Source of the DNA: Botryotinia globosa
Taxonomy: Eukaryota; Ascomycota; Leotiomycetes; Helotiales; Sclerotiniaceae
Assembly (NCBI GenBank): GCA_014898425.1
Contig: RCSZ01000002.1
Location: 3,337,648 to 3,401,647 of the forward strand
Direction: 5' to 3'
DNA: 64,000 nt
This document shows, piece after piece, positions 22,685 through 35,906 of the stretch. Position 1 is the stretch's first letter, and every line of letters starts with the position of its first letter. The position numbers were made by a program, and so were the translations under genes. The notes under the pieces were generated by a model. The model was not told the DNA's origin. It was given only the letters and a program-made list of their open reading frames with translations, and made no database searches.

Positions 22685-24775
22685 GATGGTTTGTCAGAAT
22701 ACCGTGGAATACACGGATACCGGTAGACGGACAATAGTCTCAAGTATTTTCTTTTATCAAACACGCCCGTGATATGTGTCGGATTGAAGATACTGATCCT
22801 TTATATTGAGATGTATCGAAGGCGAGATGACAATAACTAAGACAATAGGTATTCGTTGAAGGTTTACTATGCTTGCGAAGTTTGTGATGCAATTATTGAA
22901 GTTCATAGAGTAATTATCCAGACACGCCGGAAACTGTGAGATGAAAGATGACGGTGATTACCTAAGCAATTATGTTGTCAAACAAATCACATGATGTTTG
23001 CGGCAAGATTTGGTTTCGAGATCGCTTTTAACTCAACTCATGTTCTTAGAGTTCTGTAATTTTGATTATATTCATGCTTCATTTTACTCACCTGGCATCC
23101 CTTTCCACTGTCTTGACCTCCAAAGTCTATGATCACTATGAGATCAGATGGAACTAGTTCATGTCACTTCTTCGTATTGCCTACCAATTGCTCAAAATAT
23201 TGACTGAAGATATGGTTCTTTCACAATTATTCTGCCTCCACGGCAACAGTCTTCGGAAATCCCGCGAAGTGTCAAATATTGATGAAGCTGTATCGTAGGT
23301 TCAAAATCAAACCCCATCTGTTTTCTCCGGTAAGATCAGTCTGGAAAATGTAGTAGGCCCTACCAGATTTCGGAACTTTTGCAGCTTATCGTAGGTCAAT
23401 CAATGTTCCCATATACTGCCGTGTAGTCGATAGTGTCATCTTCGATACCACCGCCGAAAACTTCAAAAGGGATCATTTTTACTATCAAGCTACCGATGTT
23501 ACTGGGAAAGAGTAAAAGTTTCATCCGCCCCTACCCAGGGCACAAAAAGGAAGCTTTTTTTTAAATTTGTTTTTGTTTTTGATAGAAGATTTCTGGACGT
23601 GTTGTCCTTGAAAGAGGTCTTCAACGGAGATTGAAGAATTGAGAGAAAATAGCAACCTATGCCAACGATAAAACGCCCTTCATCAGGTATCATCAATCCT
23701 TCAATCAGAGAAGTTTTTGGTTGAAAGACTCGAGCATGTCAATATCGAATCAAGATTCCAATGGTCAAATATATGTTGGTGGCCTTCCATTTGATCAAGT
23801 CACATACTCACTCCATCACGAACCAAGCCAGCCACGTTTCTTCATGCAAACCAGTAGGAATGCTCCTTGGTAAATATTTGAAACGCCAGCACAACTTTTC
23901 GACATTACTCAAATTTGCTACGAAGATGTGGTAAGAACACTTCTTGCTGGAGACAACATACCTTAGTATGTAAAAGCATGTGGTAAATCACTTATCTATC
24001 ATATATGACGAGCACGATATTCTTCACGATACTAGGTACTTAGGCACCTTGCACTGCTATCTTGTTAGTCGGTCGGTGAACTAAACTGCTCCAAGCCGAC
24101 AAGAAGCGAATTTACGCATTGAAAATCACGGTGGTCCAGATCTCTGCCACGAATCAGAAAAGAGCAGGATGGTTGGAAAAGCATGACTATGAGCGTGGAG
24201 CGAGTTGCGGCTTCGGTCGAATTATGGATCATGTCTTTTCGGATCCAATCCCGCTGGGAACCGCCCCAAAAATACCGCCCTGAGCCAGAGTGGAGCCAAA
24301 GAACAATTGTTGGTGTATTCTAGGTTGGACCTACCGAATGTGATGCGACTAGTGTCAGCCCTTTTTCTCCACTATGTTTTAGGCTTGTTGGAGCGTGGTT
24401 GAACTTGTGAATCGTTCTCCTTGCTCCACTGCATAACTGCATAACTGCTTCGTTGGTGAAATTGATCGGTTTAAGATGAATCTCGGTAGGGCAGATAGCT
24501 TCTGTGGAGTAGACGGCCGGTAGTGACCTGTGGAGGTAGTATTTATGTATCCTTTGTCCCTACACATCCATTCCTTTCGTTTCTTTCCTTTGTATCATTC
24601 AATTCCATACTTTCGTCAGCATACTTAGTTGTTAGCAGAGTAAATCACACATCCGGAGCGCGCTGTGCTGTCTTGCTTTTCCTGGTCTACTCTGTCCCTC
24701 TTGTCATAGACAAATCAACCAAACCCCTCTCGCAACCAACCATATCCGTTAAGACGTCAAGAAACAGACGGAGCC
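22685..24775. other. Intergenic, no supported gene
   Basis: No convincing coding structure. A 45-codon frame from 23,736 begins with a short stretch resembling an RNA-recognition motif start (IYVGGLPF) but stops soon after. The final part is probably the promoter and 5' leader of the gene at 24,776. Confidence 0.4.
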
Positions 24776-25206
24776 ATGGTTGTACATACTTTCACCCCGC
24801 ATATCGCGAAGTTTGCCAGGTTCTCTCTTGGAAGGTTCACAAACCGCTGGGCTAATGAGGAAGAATTGAAGTTAGTATCATACCCCCCTAATGTCCTTGT
24901 GGTTCCTCACACTCGAACATGAATTGAGCTAGAAGTAGAAAGAAGAACAAGCGGAACTGACCAGTTATTTTTTACAGTAAACCTGCGATTTTGAAAGAGA
25001 ACAAGATACCTAAGAATGTACCGGCCCAATGGAACGTTCTTAGATGGCAATATCAGAGCGAATTGCTGATTGAGATTAAGAATAAAGATATGGAAAAGAC
25101 AATACAACAGCAAGCACAAGACGACGTGGCGTTAGGGATGGCGGGCACAACCGTGAAGATGAAGGGTTTAATGGGCGACAATCACCTCTGGATGTGTGCG
25201 GTTTGA
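24776..25206 (+). CDS. Small conserved-looking protein of unknown function
   Basis: Two exons (24776-24870 and 24978-25206) give 107 aa. The exon 1 end EEEL joins NKPAILKENKIPKNVP in frame. The N-terminus (HIAKFARFSLGRFTNRW) is basic and amphipathic and could be a mitochondrial presequence. The middle is WNVLRWQYQSELLIEIKNKDMEK followed by a helical Gln/Lys-rich stretch. The stop is at 25,204-25,206, and a further exon is possible. The composition is coding-like, but I do not recognise the family. It is in an isolated position with no operon-like context. Confidence 0.5.
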
Positions 25207-27302
25207 AGTGCTAGAATTCGTCTGGGGAAAAATCGACTGGATTGTTATCGACATGTGTTACACAGATAAAAGGGTCTGTCTACTACTTGACGATCGAAAT
25301 GCATTACATGGCGTTTGATTGCGGATTGGAGGATTTGTATGATACCAATGACTTGAGGAAATCTCGAGTACTCGTCGATAGCATCGGGAGACCAAAGGAA
25401 AAGGGGCATAAACATAGGCTGCTGGCAGCTTATTTGGTTTTGAAAGATGATTCTTAGAAGACGATATAATATACAAATTGTCCTACACACAGAGAGAGTT
25501 TATGGACTACACTTTGTCAAAATTCCTCCTGCTCCGGTCACCAATCGCTGCAATGATAGCCATAAACTCCAGATCCAACACCAAGGGAGTGACAATGCTG
25601 TATAAATGCCCATCGTATCACCTTAACGCAACCATAAATATCTAAAATTCGACTCGACCTCTTCGCAAATGAGGGAACCGGGGTTCTCCTAATTCGTCTA
25701 ACAATCCGTGGCTCCCAGTCCAGAGATATCCCTTTCTCTCGAAATTGACTCGTTTCTCATAGAATCACCGAGACCATCACGACCATGTTGCGATCCAGTT
25801 TTCTTCATGAGCGTGCTGATGAGTCACTTGAAGGCCTTATTTCTATTTCCCGTGGTATTGTAGCACGCAGGGTTTGTAATTTATCTGCATTTCCGCTCGT
25901 ATGTGTGAATTGATCCACATGATACGTCTGGGGTTTATTATATCGATCGTCTACGGCTTTCATATCTTGATAACATCTGTGCAATTCATTCGATCGACCT
26001 CGAAGCTCTTTGGCATGAGCTCGACGTTCTTTGAGTCTGCGAGTAGATTAGCCGTGACATTCTCATACGTGGAACAATTGACTGAATGGAAGGAAACTGT
26101 TATAAATGGGCTATGATGAAAGAATATACGTATACTTACTTTTTAAGGCCAGGTAAGATTACAATAGTAGGCATTACCGATTGATTATCAGTTCAATATT
26201 CCGAGATTGGAAAGAATAGTTCTTCGTACGTTAAGGTTATGAAGTCCTCACAATGGCTAAGGGTTTTGTGGATATGAAAATGAGAGGAAGTTATTAATGT
26301 GAAGAGGAGAAAAGTGCTATTTGATTGCAAACCACACGAACGAGTACTTCACTTGGGTATAAATATCTCCTCGAGAGCTGCATCTTTCAACACAAGTCAA
26401 CGTCATTTTGAAAGATTGTAGGTCCCCGATTTCGCGGCAGTCGAAACTTTACTCGCCATATTCCCACTTCTCCATCCAATGATCATTTGACAAAATGGAT
26501 AAGTTGTCGGGTTTGTTCGGATACCATGATCACTGCCCCTTTGGTCCATCAAACTTAACTAGATCGACATGAGTAATGTCGAGGCAGTGAAGGATAGTTT
26601 GAATGGTGCAATCTGGAACCCGGTGGACGGAGGCGACGGAGGCGACGGACAATCTGGACAAAGCTTCTGGCTCCGGCACTTGAATGAAGATAATCTATCT
26701 CCGGGTGCGCACAGGTTATTAGGATGCTCAAGCCGTGCAATGAGCTTGGGAGGTATAACAGCGTACCAAGGGGCTCTATTGTGACACTACTTCGTGCTCT
26801 CTGGAGTAGAACTTTATTTCTAGTGTGAGATGGGACGAGAGGACTAGGTATGGGTATTTGATATCTGAAGTAAGGGAAGAGGTGATCATTGGAAAGTCAT
26901 CACATATTTCAAATGGATGAGGATTGCCTAGACCTTTTACGCTAGTATTCAACATTCTAAACCTAATCCCAACGCACAAAGTGTGAAACCTATTCGACGT
27001 GCGTTCCTGAACTCGGTTATGTTGGAATCGTGGGTTCGGTTCGGTTGAGGAGAAGTGTAGGGGACCTCGGGAAGGCTGGAGATGAAAAACAGGCACGTGA
27101 TACATTCATTCAATGTGGCTCGACAGGAACGAGGGCGGTGTCCATAAATAGTAAGCGGTGTAGAGATAAATTACGCAAAATAACCTTGCATGTCTCGAGC
27201 ATCCATATGTGCATTTGTTCATTGATTTGCTAGCTTGAGCCTCGCTTTGTATCAATGACTTCGTAATTCATCATTGATGACAACCTTGCCGATTTGTTAA
27301 TA
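25207..27302. other. Intergenic, only weak short frames
   Basis: A frame from 26,569 to 26,784 includes three 9-bp tandem units (GGCGACGGA, about 26,630-26,656) coding Asp-Gly-Gly. A frame from 25,785 starts MLRSSFLHERADES. Neither has a domain or clear neighbouring exons, so neither is called a gene. Confidence 0.4.
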
Positions 27303-28690
27303 ATGCCTCCATCACATACTCCCACTGTCAATTATCAAGAGCATTTTGGAATTGATAACAATACTAGGAGAAGACCTACGACCAACCCATTTGATCAACA
27401 TAATGTTACTCCCACTCAGGGTATGTTATCGTTAGGTGGAGATGCACAAGATGATTTCGATTCAACCACAGGCACAGAAGATCTAAGTGAAGGAGAAGAT
27501 GAAGGCGAAGACGAATCTGAAGGTGATCCTGGCATTGAAGATTTGGAAAACCTGGACGAGGATATAGGTTTGGACGATGTTGCAGTTGAAGGTTCGCTTT
27601 AATAATTTTATTTTTCCCGCTTCCCCCTTCCTTCCGCACACATCACCAACACAATGAGAGGAAAGAGTAAACGCACTCGCAACCAAACTCATAGCTACAT
27701 TCAGAATCAGACCTCTTGTACTTGAAGATATCTGCTCTCACTTCGCACTCTTTCACCTCCAACCGGTCAAACTGCACCAGTCCATCTCACAGCATAACAT
27801 TTCGTTTGTATTTTTGATTCCCGCTCCGCATATCAATGCACAACTTCACCACCCATTATGTGTAATCGATCTAACTCATCACATCATCTAGCTACCATGG
27901 ATAATACACCATTATTCGACCCTGCCGCTCTCGGGCTGAAAGAAATCGGAAATTTAGCTAGCTGGACTGTTTCCAGTAGTAAACCTGGTTGTGGAGTTCT
28001 TGCACTCCGGGACGATGACACAAATTTGTTCTGGCAGTAAGGAATTAAATACTCTCACGTTTCTATTTCTACTCGCTACGCGGTAACATACTCGCACATT
28101 CACTGACATTTCCCACCTACAGATCCGATGGACCCCAGCCTCATTACCTGAACATTCATTTTGCCAAATTCGCAAAGATTCGAGCCATTCGAATGTTCCT
28201 TGATTTCGAAGCCGATGAATCTTACACTCCAACACGTATCCAATTGCTTGGAGGCACAGGCTACCACGATCTAATTCCGTTTTCTGAACTCTCGTTTGTT
28301 CAACCGAAAGGTTGGATTGATGTCAACCTTGATCACGTAGGAGGAGGCTCAGATGGAAAAACACTACGTGCATTCATTATACAAGTCAAGGTGTTGGAGA
28401 ATCACCAGAATGGCAAGGATACACATGTTCGTGGACTGAAGATATATTCTCACGACGAACGTCATGAATCTCCTCCGCCATCATATCTCGATGAGGAGGA
28501 GGATGACACATGCTCTTCGATCGATCCGAACGAGTTTGGAGGGCCTGACGATGATTTGAAGCGCGGAGATGTAGGTAATGACGATCAATTCTGGAAGGAT
28601 TTTACGCAGGCAAGAATGGGTGGGCACAAAATGCCGGACCTAAGTGGTTTGAGTGAGCCTGGGTTCATGTCTGAGCCAGAACTTCGTTGA
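27303..28690 (+). CDS. apc10: Anaphase-promoting complex subunit 10 (Doc1)
   Basis: The DOC domain is unmistakable: GLKEIGNLASWTVSSSKPG, LRDDDTNLFWQSDGPQPHYL, FAKIRAIRMFLDFEADESYTP-type stretch, and VRGLKIYS. Exons 27892-28036 and 28123-28690 are secure; the splice forms NLFWQSDG. An upstream exon 27303-27591 adds an acidic leader (Glu/Asp-rich around 60-95) in frame, giving 333 aa, but its donor GTTCGC is weak. Without it, ATG at 27,858 or 27,897 gives a shorter protein starting at the domain. The subunit recruits destruction-box substrates to the APC/C ubiquitin ligase in the nucleus. The tail after the domain (SPPPSYLDEEEDD and onward) is an acidic fungal extension. Single-copy housekeeping gene. 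Confidence 0.9.
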
Positions 28691-30693
28691 TTATACCGCG
28701 ATCACTTGGTTAATGCTATATAACGATTGGTGGTAGTCACATTGGGAGTTATTAGGAGCCATCAAGATACCCTGGGTTTGTATGACAATACTGAATTTGT
28801 AGCTTCATGATAAGAAGAGTACAGCTCCTTTCCTTATTCTCAGACCTGCCCAAAAATAAGTCGAACACTTCTCCAAAGGTAAAGAATCTTCATGGCTCAG
28901 AGGCAAGTGCTATCTGCGAAACTGCACCATATCTTTTTAAAAGCAATCCCGTATCTCCTTTTGGAGTTAAGTTACCATGGTTCTTAAAAATTGGAAAGTA
29001 ATACCTCGTCATATTACATTTGATTTGATGGAGAAAACTGTTCACCAGACCATATCGATCAAAATTCTACTGTTCTGGCCTCATGCTTTCATTCCAGTGT
29101 TTCATTCGACTAAAGATTCGTCCCGCCTGTCCAACACGTATCCAAGTATCTCGAACTTTTATCTATGCCACTCAATAGGAGTACTGTTGAAGTTGCGTTC
29201 CATTGGATCTTAGCAATCACTGTTAAACCGCCATATCTGTCTTATCAGTCCATCAGTAAGAAACGTCAGAAACGTCAGAAACGCAGCAAATTTATCACCG
29301 TCTTCTGACCATATTCAATATTTTTTCGGGATCAGTCTCGGGTCGGGCGATGATATTATCTTCTAGCACTTGCCGTCATTTGCTAGCAGTGATCGGAGCG
29401 GCAAGTCCCCCAAGGATGTGTAGAACTGCCAAGCCACGGCAGCCATCACAATTCGACTGCACCTTGGCACGAGAGTTTCCCAGAAATGGCTTTGCTTTCA
29501 TTTGACAACAACCCCATGAAGATTCTTCGATTAATTTCCTACATCTATATCTGAAGATATTGACAATAGTTACGCGGTCGGGTTAATCGATACGGAAGAA
29601 CATCTGCACAAGTGCGTACATCCTGCGATTTGGATTTTTATATAGCTTTGTTCTTTCTGCTTCCACGGCGGACAGCCATCTTTAGTTTCGTGTGACTGAC
29701 TAAACGTCATTTCACGCTCATTCGTGTAGATTGAAAAAGCAAGCGTTGTACCAATTTCGTCTTTGACAATCCCGATAGGAAACGGCAAGAGCTAGCCAGT
29801 AAGATTAAGTGAAGGCGCGTGGCCATCAAAGAGATTAGCGAATTACAGAAGAATGATGATCGATCAATTTCAACCCAGCAGTAGAATAAACTTAGAACTT
29901 TGGGACGATCGTACCTGAAACTCCATCGTATTGTCGAGTTCAGTCATATATTTAAACAATGTGTCTAGTTTTATTGTGCTCAACCTTTGCCGTTAGCATT
30001 GTTTTCCAAGTCATGGATTGCAATCTGATGTAAGAATCCACATCCAAGATTCTGACAATACTATCGGCTTCAAACTTTCGGTTTAAATCGATCCCGCAGA
30101 CTTATTTTCTTACCTGAAAAGGGAAATGAATACCTATCCCAGGCTATTTCATTGATGGATTACCAAAGAAGCTATTGAACACCCCTGATCACGAAAGAGA
30201 GTCGAGGAAAATCCATCCCAGAGAGAAACGCTTCCACGCGAAAGAGACTTGGCAGATTCGTGGTGGGAAAAGGGTATTTCTGTCAAAGGAACTCCTCATA
30301 AAGTAACATTTTGATCAGAAACTGTGACTCAAGCATCACAGCTACAAAAAGTTGACTTCGCCCAATACTGATTGTAAGCTTTTGGTAACAGCCATATACC
30401 AGTGTAATCACTATTTCATCGGGATCCAATATAAGAAGTTTTTTTTTCGTTCCTTGAAGCAGAGATAAAAAAGAAAAATATTTTCTGGGTTGCTTGGGTA
30501 AAAGCAGAACAGAATTCAAGGCTATAGGAACTGAGTTATATTTTTCGCAAATATAACTTCCCGTACCTACTTAAAAAGCTTGCCAAGGAATAGAAAATTC
30601 AAAGGATACTATGGGTATATATATTTAACAATTAAACCCCTACTCCTCGCTTCTCTGCACATATTCACATCGTCTCATGTTAGTTGCTTCGGA
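28691..30693. other. 2-kb intergenic region without a supported gene
   Basis: Only short unrelated frames. A triplicated AAACGTCAG-type unit occurs near 29,260-29,285. The stretch just before 30,694 has a TATATATATTTAA box-like sequence near 30,617 that could serve the oxygenase gene. Confidence 0.4.
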
Positions 30694-32307
30694 ATGCCTA
30701 CTCCCACCTACTTTGACAAATATCCCCCATTTCCTTCCAATATCCCAGTGGCAGATATGCCCATTCTATCCTTCGCTAAGCTTTCGGTCAATGATGGACA
30801 TGAGTCCTGCGCTCTTTTCGAAGCCAGTCGTCATATAGGCTTGTAAGTAATAGCAAGTCCTTCTTTCCAATCCTCCGAATATCTTTCAATCTGTTCCCAC
30901 GCAAAATCCTTGCAATCGAATGCATTGTATGATTTAATAAAAAATTCAAATTATATTGTCTAATTGAACTCAAGTTCATTGCACACATTCATCATTTGGT
31001 CTCTATCTATTAATTCTTCAGTGCCTCTTCTCGAACAGCGATTGTGCTTTTCCTAAAAAGAGTTATTCGCGGCAAATGACTAATTCTCAATACCGTAGCT
31101 TCCAGCTTGATTTCACTGGGTGTTTGTTTGGTGATCAATTTCTCAAGAATACCGAGAAAATGTTCGATTTGAATGCAGAATTATATGCACTTTCTAAGTT
31201 GGAGCTTAATGAATACGCCTACAATCCTCCAATTTCTCTATTTCGGTACCTCTGCCTTCATAATTCATCACTTCTTATTCAAAGTTTGCACCTTCTTTCA
31301 GCCCTACGGAAGTCTCGACTAATTTGACCTCTTATCACGTTTAGCTACAAGCCTCTGGGTTATCACAAGATTGGCAAAGTAGGAGATCGAGTCGAGCTCT
31401 ACGGAATCAGTCGCGATGACATAACTGGGGCTTCTGAGCCCCTTACCAACCCGGGCTGTATCGAACGTTGTCGCCCCCAATTGAAGACATATATTGAGCA
31501 GGCCAACAAAATTGTAAATATCATTCTCGGGCATTTGGAAAAACATCTGAAGCTTCCACTGGGTACTTTCGAACAGTTACAACCGATGACGGAGCCAAGC
31601 GGCAGTGTTTTACGCATGCTGAGGTATGAGCCTCAGGTAAGTTCAAAATCTCCTGTGTCTCCATTATTCCACGTGTATCATCATGGAATCGTATTTCGAA
31701 ACTATGCTCATCATTGATAGCCAGCCGGTGATCGCCGTACTGCCATGATGGGACATACCGATATCACTGCATTAACCCTTCTTTTTAGTACAACTGGAGG
31801 TCTCCAAATTCTTAACGATGACGCGGGTGCGTAACTCCAATTCAAAGTTTCAAAGTTTCGCCTTACTAATCAGTCAATTCTCATCATTTAGATCCTCATC
31901 TTGAGTCTTCTTGGACTCATATTAAACCTCGGCCATCAACCTGCATAGTAAACCTTGGCGATGCAATGGTTGAATGGACTGGTGGGATTCTTCGCTCAGC
32001 TATGCATCGTGTCACCTCTCCTCCCGGCGATCAGTCATATATGACCCGCTATGTAGTTGGTTACTTTGCCCGCCCTGCTGGTGATTCCCTCATGAAACGA
32101 CTAGCACCTCCGGAGTATCCTTCTTCCCTCATACCACCAGTTGAGGAGGGAGAGAACTCTGAAAATGACATGAATGCGAGAGATTGGGAGTGGCATAAAC
32201 TTTCCTCAGTTAAGGCAGGTAATATAGGGGGAAGCTTGGGTGGTAAACCATTTGCGCCCCAGAGAGATCTAAAAGAATTGTTCCCGGCTATTCTTGATGC
32301 GATTTGA
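30694..32307 (+). CDS. 2-oxoglutarate/Fe(II)-dependent oxygenase, isopenicillin-N-synthase-like
   Basis: Five exons (30694-30842, 31099-31245, 31345-31636, 31721-31826, 31892-32307) give 369 aa. The N-terminal DIOX_N-type part includes FEASRHIGFFQLDFTGCL and the double-stranded beta-helix follows. Iron ligands are His208 and Asp210 (MMGHTDITA) and His270 (SAMHRV). The 2-oxoglutarate arginine is Arg284 (MTRYVVGYF). Such enzymes hydroxylate or desaturate small molecules, often in secondary metabolism. The first intron is long (256 bp), but the splice GF|FQLDF restores the family motif. ATG 30,694 is the first in frame after an upstream non-ATG frame. No clear partner lies directly beside it, so the substrate is unknown. 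Confidence 0.9.
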
Positions 32308-33733
32308 AGTATTGCTCTTTATATTTGAGATTGGAAAATTTTGTATCCAATTTTGAAGTCGTCAATGAGCACAGAGGTTTTTTTCATCTGTTACTTGTCT
32401 CTGTCTCCATTTTACCGCTCAGCAGCCGAAAAGTTTGTGTACATATCTTTGATTTCTGGATTGATCAGAAGCAGTCTAACTAATCCTTATTATTGCTGAC
32501 GTGAATACTCTTTTCGACCCAATCTTACGTGACAGATGAGGAAACTGTATTCGCCAAAACGGTCAGCGATACTGCTTTTGTAATAAAGCCCAGTGGTTTA
32601 AATAATTTTGAATCGTTGGCTTTCTAAGTCTTAATAGCACATTTGTGATTGATCAAACCAAAAGTAAGCCACTAAAAACTTCCGGATCTAAGTGCACCAT
32701 TCCATCCACAAGGCATCTCCTTACCCAACAATAATCATCCCAGTATAAAAAAAAGCTCAAGAGATCTTCCCTGCTCAGCTCAGCGAGCTACCTCTGTTCG
32801 ATTTACCAAGCCATTCAGGTTTCCTATCTCTTCTCTTCTCTCCGCCAAATTTTCCGTCTCGCTTTCTCATTGAGTCAGGAGATTTCGGCACCACTGTAAC
32901 AGTGGCACTGTTCCAACGACTAGAATTAGTATCATAATTGGGCGTTCATACCCTGTCCCGCTTTGGCTCTGAAAGCCTTCGGAGTATTGAACCTATTTTA
33001 TCAAGTAAAGCAGCGTATCAAATCAACAGACGATATACTAGAGGACTCCTGGTTGAACCTCGGATAGTAATTCATCATTCCAAATGACCTTAAAAAGCAC
33101 TTTCTACTACTGATTACGAATTCTAGAGGATTTATAAGACACTTTTATGAAGAGGGTTTCCTTGAAAGTAGTTGAAGACATGCTGTGGAAGTCAATGAGT
33201 TGCTTTGCCTAGCCCATGACTCTTACACGTAATAGCATACGAATATCTTTAGCCTGCCAATTAACACACGCCAAACAAGTATGTGTGGGTTCTTACTTCC
33301 GTTTATCATCCAGGGTTGATGTACTGCCAAATCGATATCTTTGGACCTGGAAATAATAATCAATAGCCCAGGCCATGAGGATCTACAAATCTGAAATCGG
33401 GAAGAAATTTCCGGACAATCATCGCAAAGAAAAATCACTAACGACTCTCTAGGCTTATCTAAATGCAACTTTGAACATTTTAGGGCAATTATTAACTTAT
33501 GGAAATGCTTCGCGGATGCTGAATGTCGCGTCAGAGTTTGTGAATAGGATATGTGATCAAAGGAAGTACGCTTGAGCTTCTGAAAATGAACTCAAGCCAA
33601 ATATTCGTTTCTTGTGCCCACAAGAGACAATTCTACTTTCTGAACCTGCAGATCCGGTACCATAGCTGTGATTTGATGCTTATATGCTTCTACAACTGGT
33701 CAAATTCTGGACAAAAAGACTGGGAAGACCAGA
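32308..33733. other. Intergenic, nothing recognised
   Basis: No supported frame, RNA or repeat. The right end is the 3' flank of the minus-strand membrane protein. Confidence 0.4.
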
Positions 33734-35019
33734 CTACTCACTGTTGAGGATGTCAAGCAAATCTAAACATATAAGAGCGAGCAAACCAAGTGGCAAAATT
33801 TGCCCAAACCCCCAAGTGTCTTCATCTCCGATTACCAAGCTTCGATTGGACAATTTTGTGTCAATAACGTCGAAAGTATTCCATGCTGCTAGTCCAATAT
33901 AACCAATAACTATCAGTACCGACCCGTTGTCTCCCCAAGCCCATAGTGCCAGAATCCGCCAAAGTATATGCCAGAACATGTAGCTTATAGTTTCTACAAC
34001 TTGTAATAAGATACGCAAGAGTATTGGCCAACGATAGGTGCGCAATCTCACCGCCGACCAAAAATCCAAAGCGCGTCGTTGGCCTCCGTTGGATACATCG
34101 TTCGAGGTATCTGTGATGAAGTTTACTAAGCCTTTTAACCATCGCCACTTGGGAGATAGGGACTTTACAAGTTGTTGCATGGAATACAATAACATATACA
34201 CAACTTCGAAAGAAATTCCCACAATCCAGAAATACTGCGCATTGGTTGGTGATGGTTCGTGGGAAAGGTAACAACGACCACTCTCTTCAGAGTCCCAGTG
34301 GTTTTCCGCCTCCAGTGTGGTAACTACCTGGTAGTAAATTGAGAGCAGATCACTAACAAGTATGAAGACCCAACGCGTCCAGAAGTAAAAGCTCCGGTCA
34401 TGACCATAGTGTTCCGAGTTGAGGTATCCAGCTCTAGCTGCCCAAAACGAATTCAGTGTGAGCAGCCAATAGCTTGTAATGAGAGATTGGTGATAGAATG
34501 ACATGTGGTGAAACTCAGCTATACCTGCAATGATTATGGCGGTTCCCGTGACAAGCTGAAGATCACACAACCGATCTAAAGCCATTTGAGAGAATAACTG
34601 AAGTCGAGGTTGAGAATTGCGAAAGAGGCTTAGAAACATAGCTAACGAGCATCGCATGGCATAGAGGCTGAGATGAACGCCTTTAATCATGAGTCTTGGG
34701 GTATTTCGTTCGATAGATGATGGGATGGAAAGTCTCGTCAGCTTGACTGTGTATTTGCCAATATGTTCAGCCGTGGTTCCCGACACAGAAGAAAGAAGTT
34801 TGAGACGGAATCGAGATGACACGACACAATATAATTGGATACATGCCACAAAACAGGTGACCCACGCGGTGACCAAGAAACTTGTCATAACCTTTGAAAC
34901 TCGTCAGGAACAAAAATGTCATGGAAATTCGTTGGGCTACTTACCCCAGGACCTGCGATGTCCGGATCCGCATCGAAAGAGGCGACACATACCCACTGAT
35001 CACGAAGTCTGCTCACCAT
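33734..35019 (-). CDS. Polytopic membrane protein, fungal family of unknown function
   Basis: Two exons (35019-34945 and 34891-33734) give 410 aa. The short first exon encodes CVASFDADPDIAGPG, which runs in frame into VMTSFLVTAWVTC, the first membrane segment; this join recurs in a family of fungal multi-span proteins. About six or seven hydrophobic helices follow, with Trp-rich segments (RWPILLRIL, MFWHILWRILALWAW). There is no transporter signature or receptor motif that I recognise, and no enzyme domain. ATG at 35,019 is the first in the spliced frame that keeps the conserved N-terminal motif. Location is presumably plasma or inner membranes. Function unknown. Confidence 0.75.
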
Positions 35020-35906
35020 GGTGCTTTATTTTGAGAAAGATAGAGAGATTAATGTCGAGTGTTCCAAGGTTGTTTCGAATGGACCATTGAGGCTAGTGTG
35101 TCATCAACAACATCCATCTACTGGAATGTACCAAGCCACACAATGAATTAAGATGAAAGAAAGGTAAGATCTTACTTTTATGAAAAAGCTGTACCATGCA
35201 TAGCTGGAGTGTCATTTGAAAAAATCATTCTGATCAACTTTGATATTATTGTATTTCCTGACTTGTGTATCTTGAACTGAAAATTCGATCCTGGAGACAC
35301 TCCAAGAAATTCATAGAAAAGACTGAAAGCGCGAGTGAAATTGTGCCGCCTGGAGTAGGGGATATGAGCCGAGCGGGAATCATCGGCAAAGATCGTGTTC
35401 ATTCCATCCCGCAGCAGAAAAGCCCATCTCTGAATTGTTGATCAGATATTGTGTCAAGGCCCTTGAGCTCGAGCGTAGTATACAATGTTGATTTCAAGTG
35501 ATTTATGCGTACTTTCGATTGCGCAGATGTTCAACGGTATCAACAGTTCGTGGTATCGTAGATTAAGAAATGCTCCAATTAACCAGATATATACTACTCG
35601 TGCAATGTGTTTTTAATGTGAGAAGTAAAGATTGAAAACAGGGATGGTTGGATCTACCAACCTGCTGAAAGAATTAAATCTGAAGACCCTAATGACATTG
35701 AAAATAAAAGAGATGAACAAGTTGTTGGAAAAACGCCCTATGATGGTATCCAGAAAGAAATCAAACACATAGTGTGGTAACGCAGTATGTTACAGATTTT
35801 TCTCATGTTCAAGTTCAAATTAGCTGTCATATGTACTCATTAGGATCGTTCATTAAGCCATTTCTCATACCAAAACTCCCCAGAATGGATATCAGTTTTT
35901 TTACTC
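35020..35906. other. Intergenic, nothing recognised
   Basis: Short frames only. It joins the 5' side of the membrane-protein gene to the 3' side of the minus-strand MFS gene. Confidence 0.4.

Noticed and set aside
23736..23873. Short frame starting with an RRM-like IYVGGLPF
   Set aside because: Only about 45 codons and no second RNP motif or continuing exon; probably chance.
26569..26784. 71-codon frame with Asp-Gly-Gly repeats
   Set aside because: The repeat comes from a 9-bp tandem unit; no domain or splice partners seen.
28977..29213. Plus-strand 78-codon frame after APC10
   Set aside because: No domain, and it begins in the middle of apparent 3' flank.
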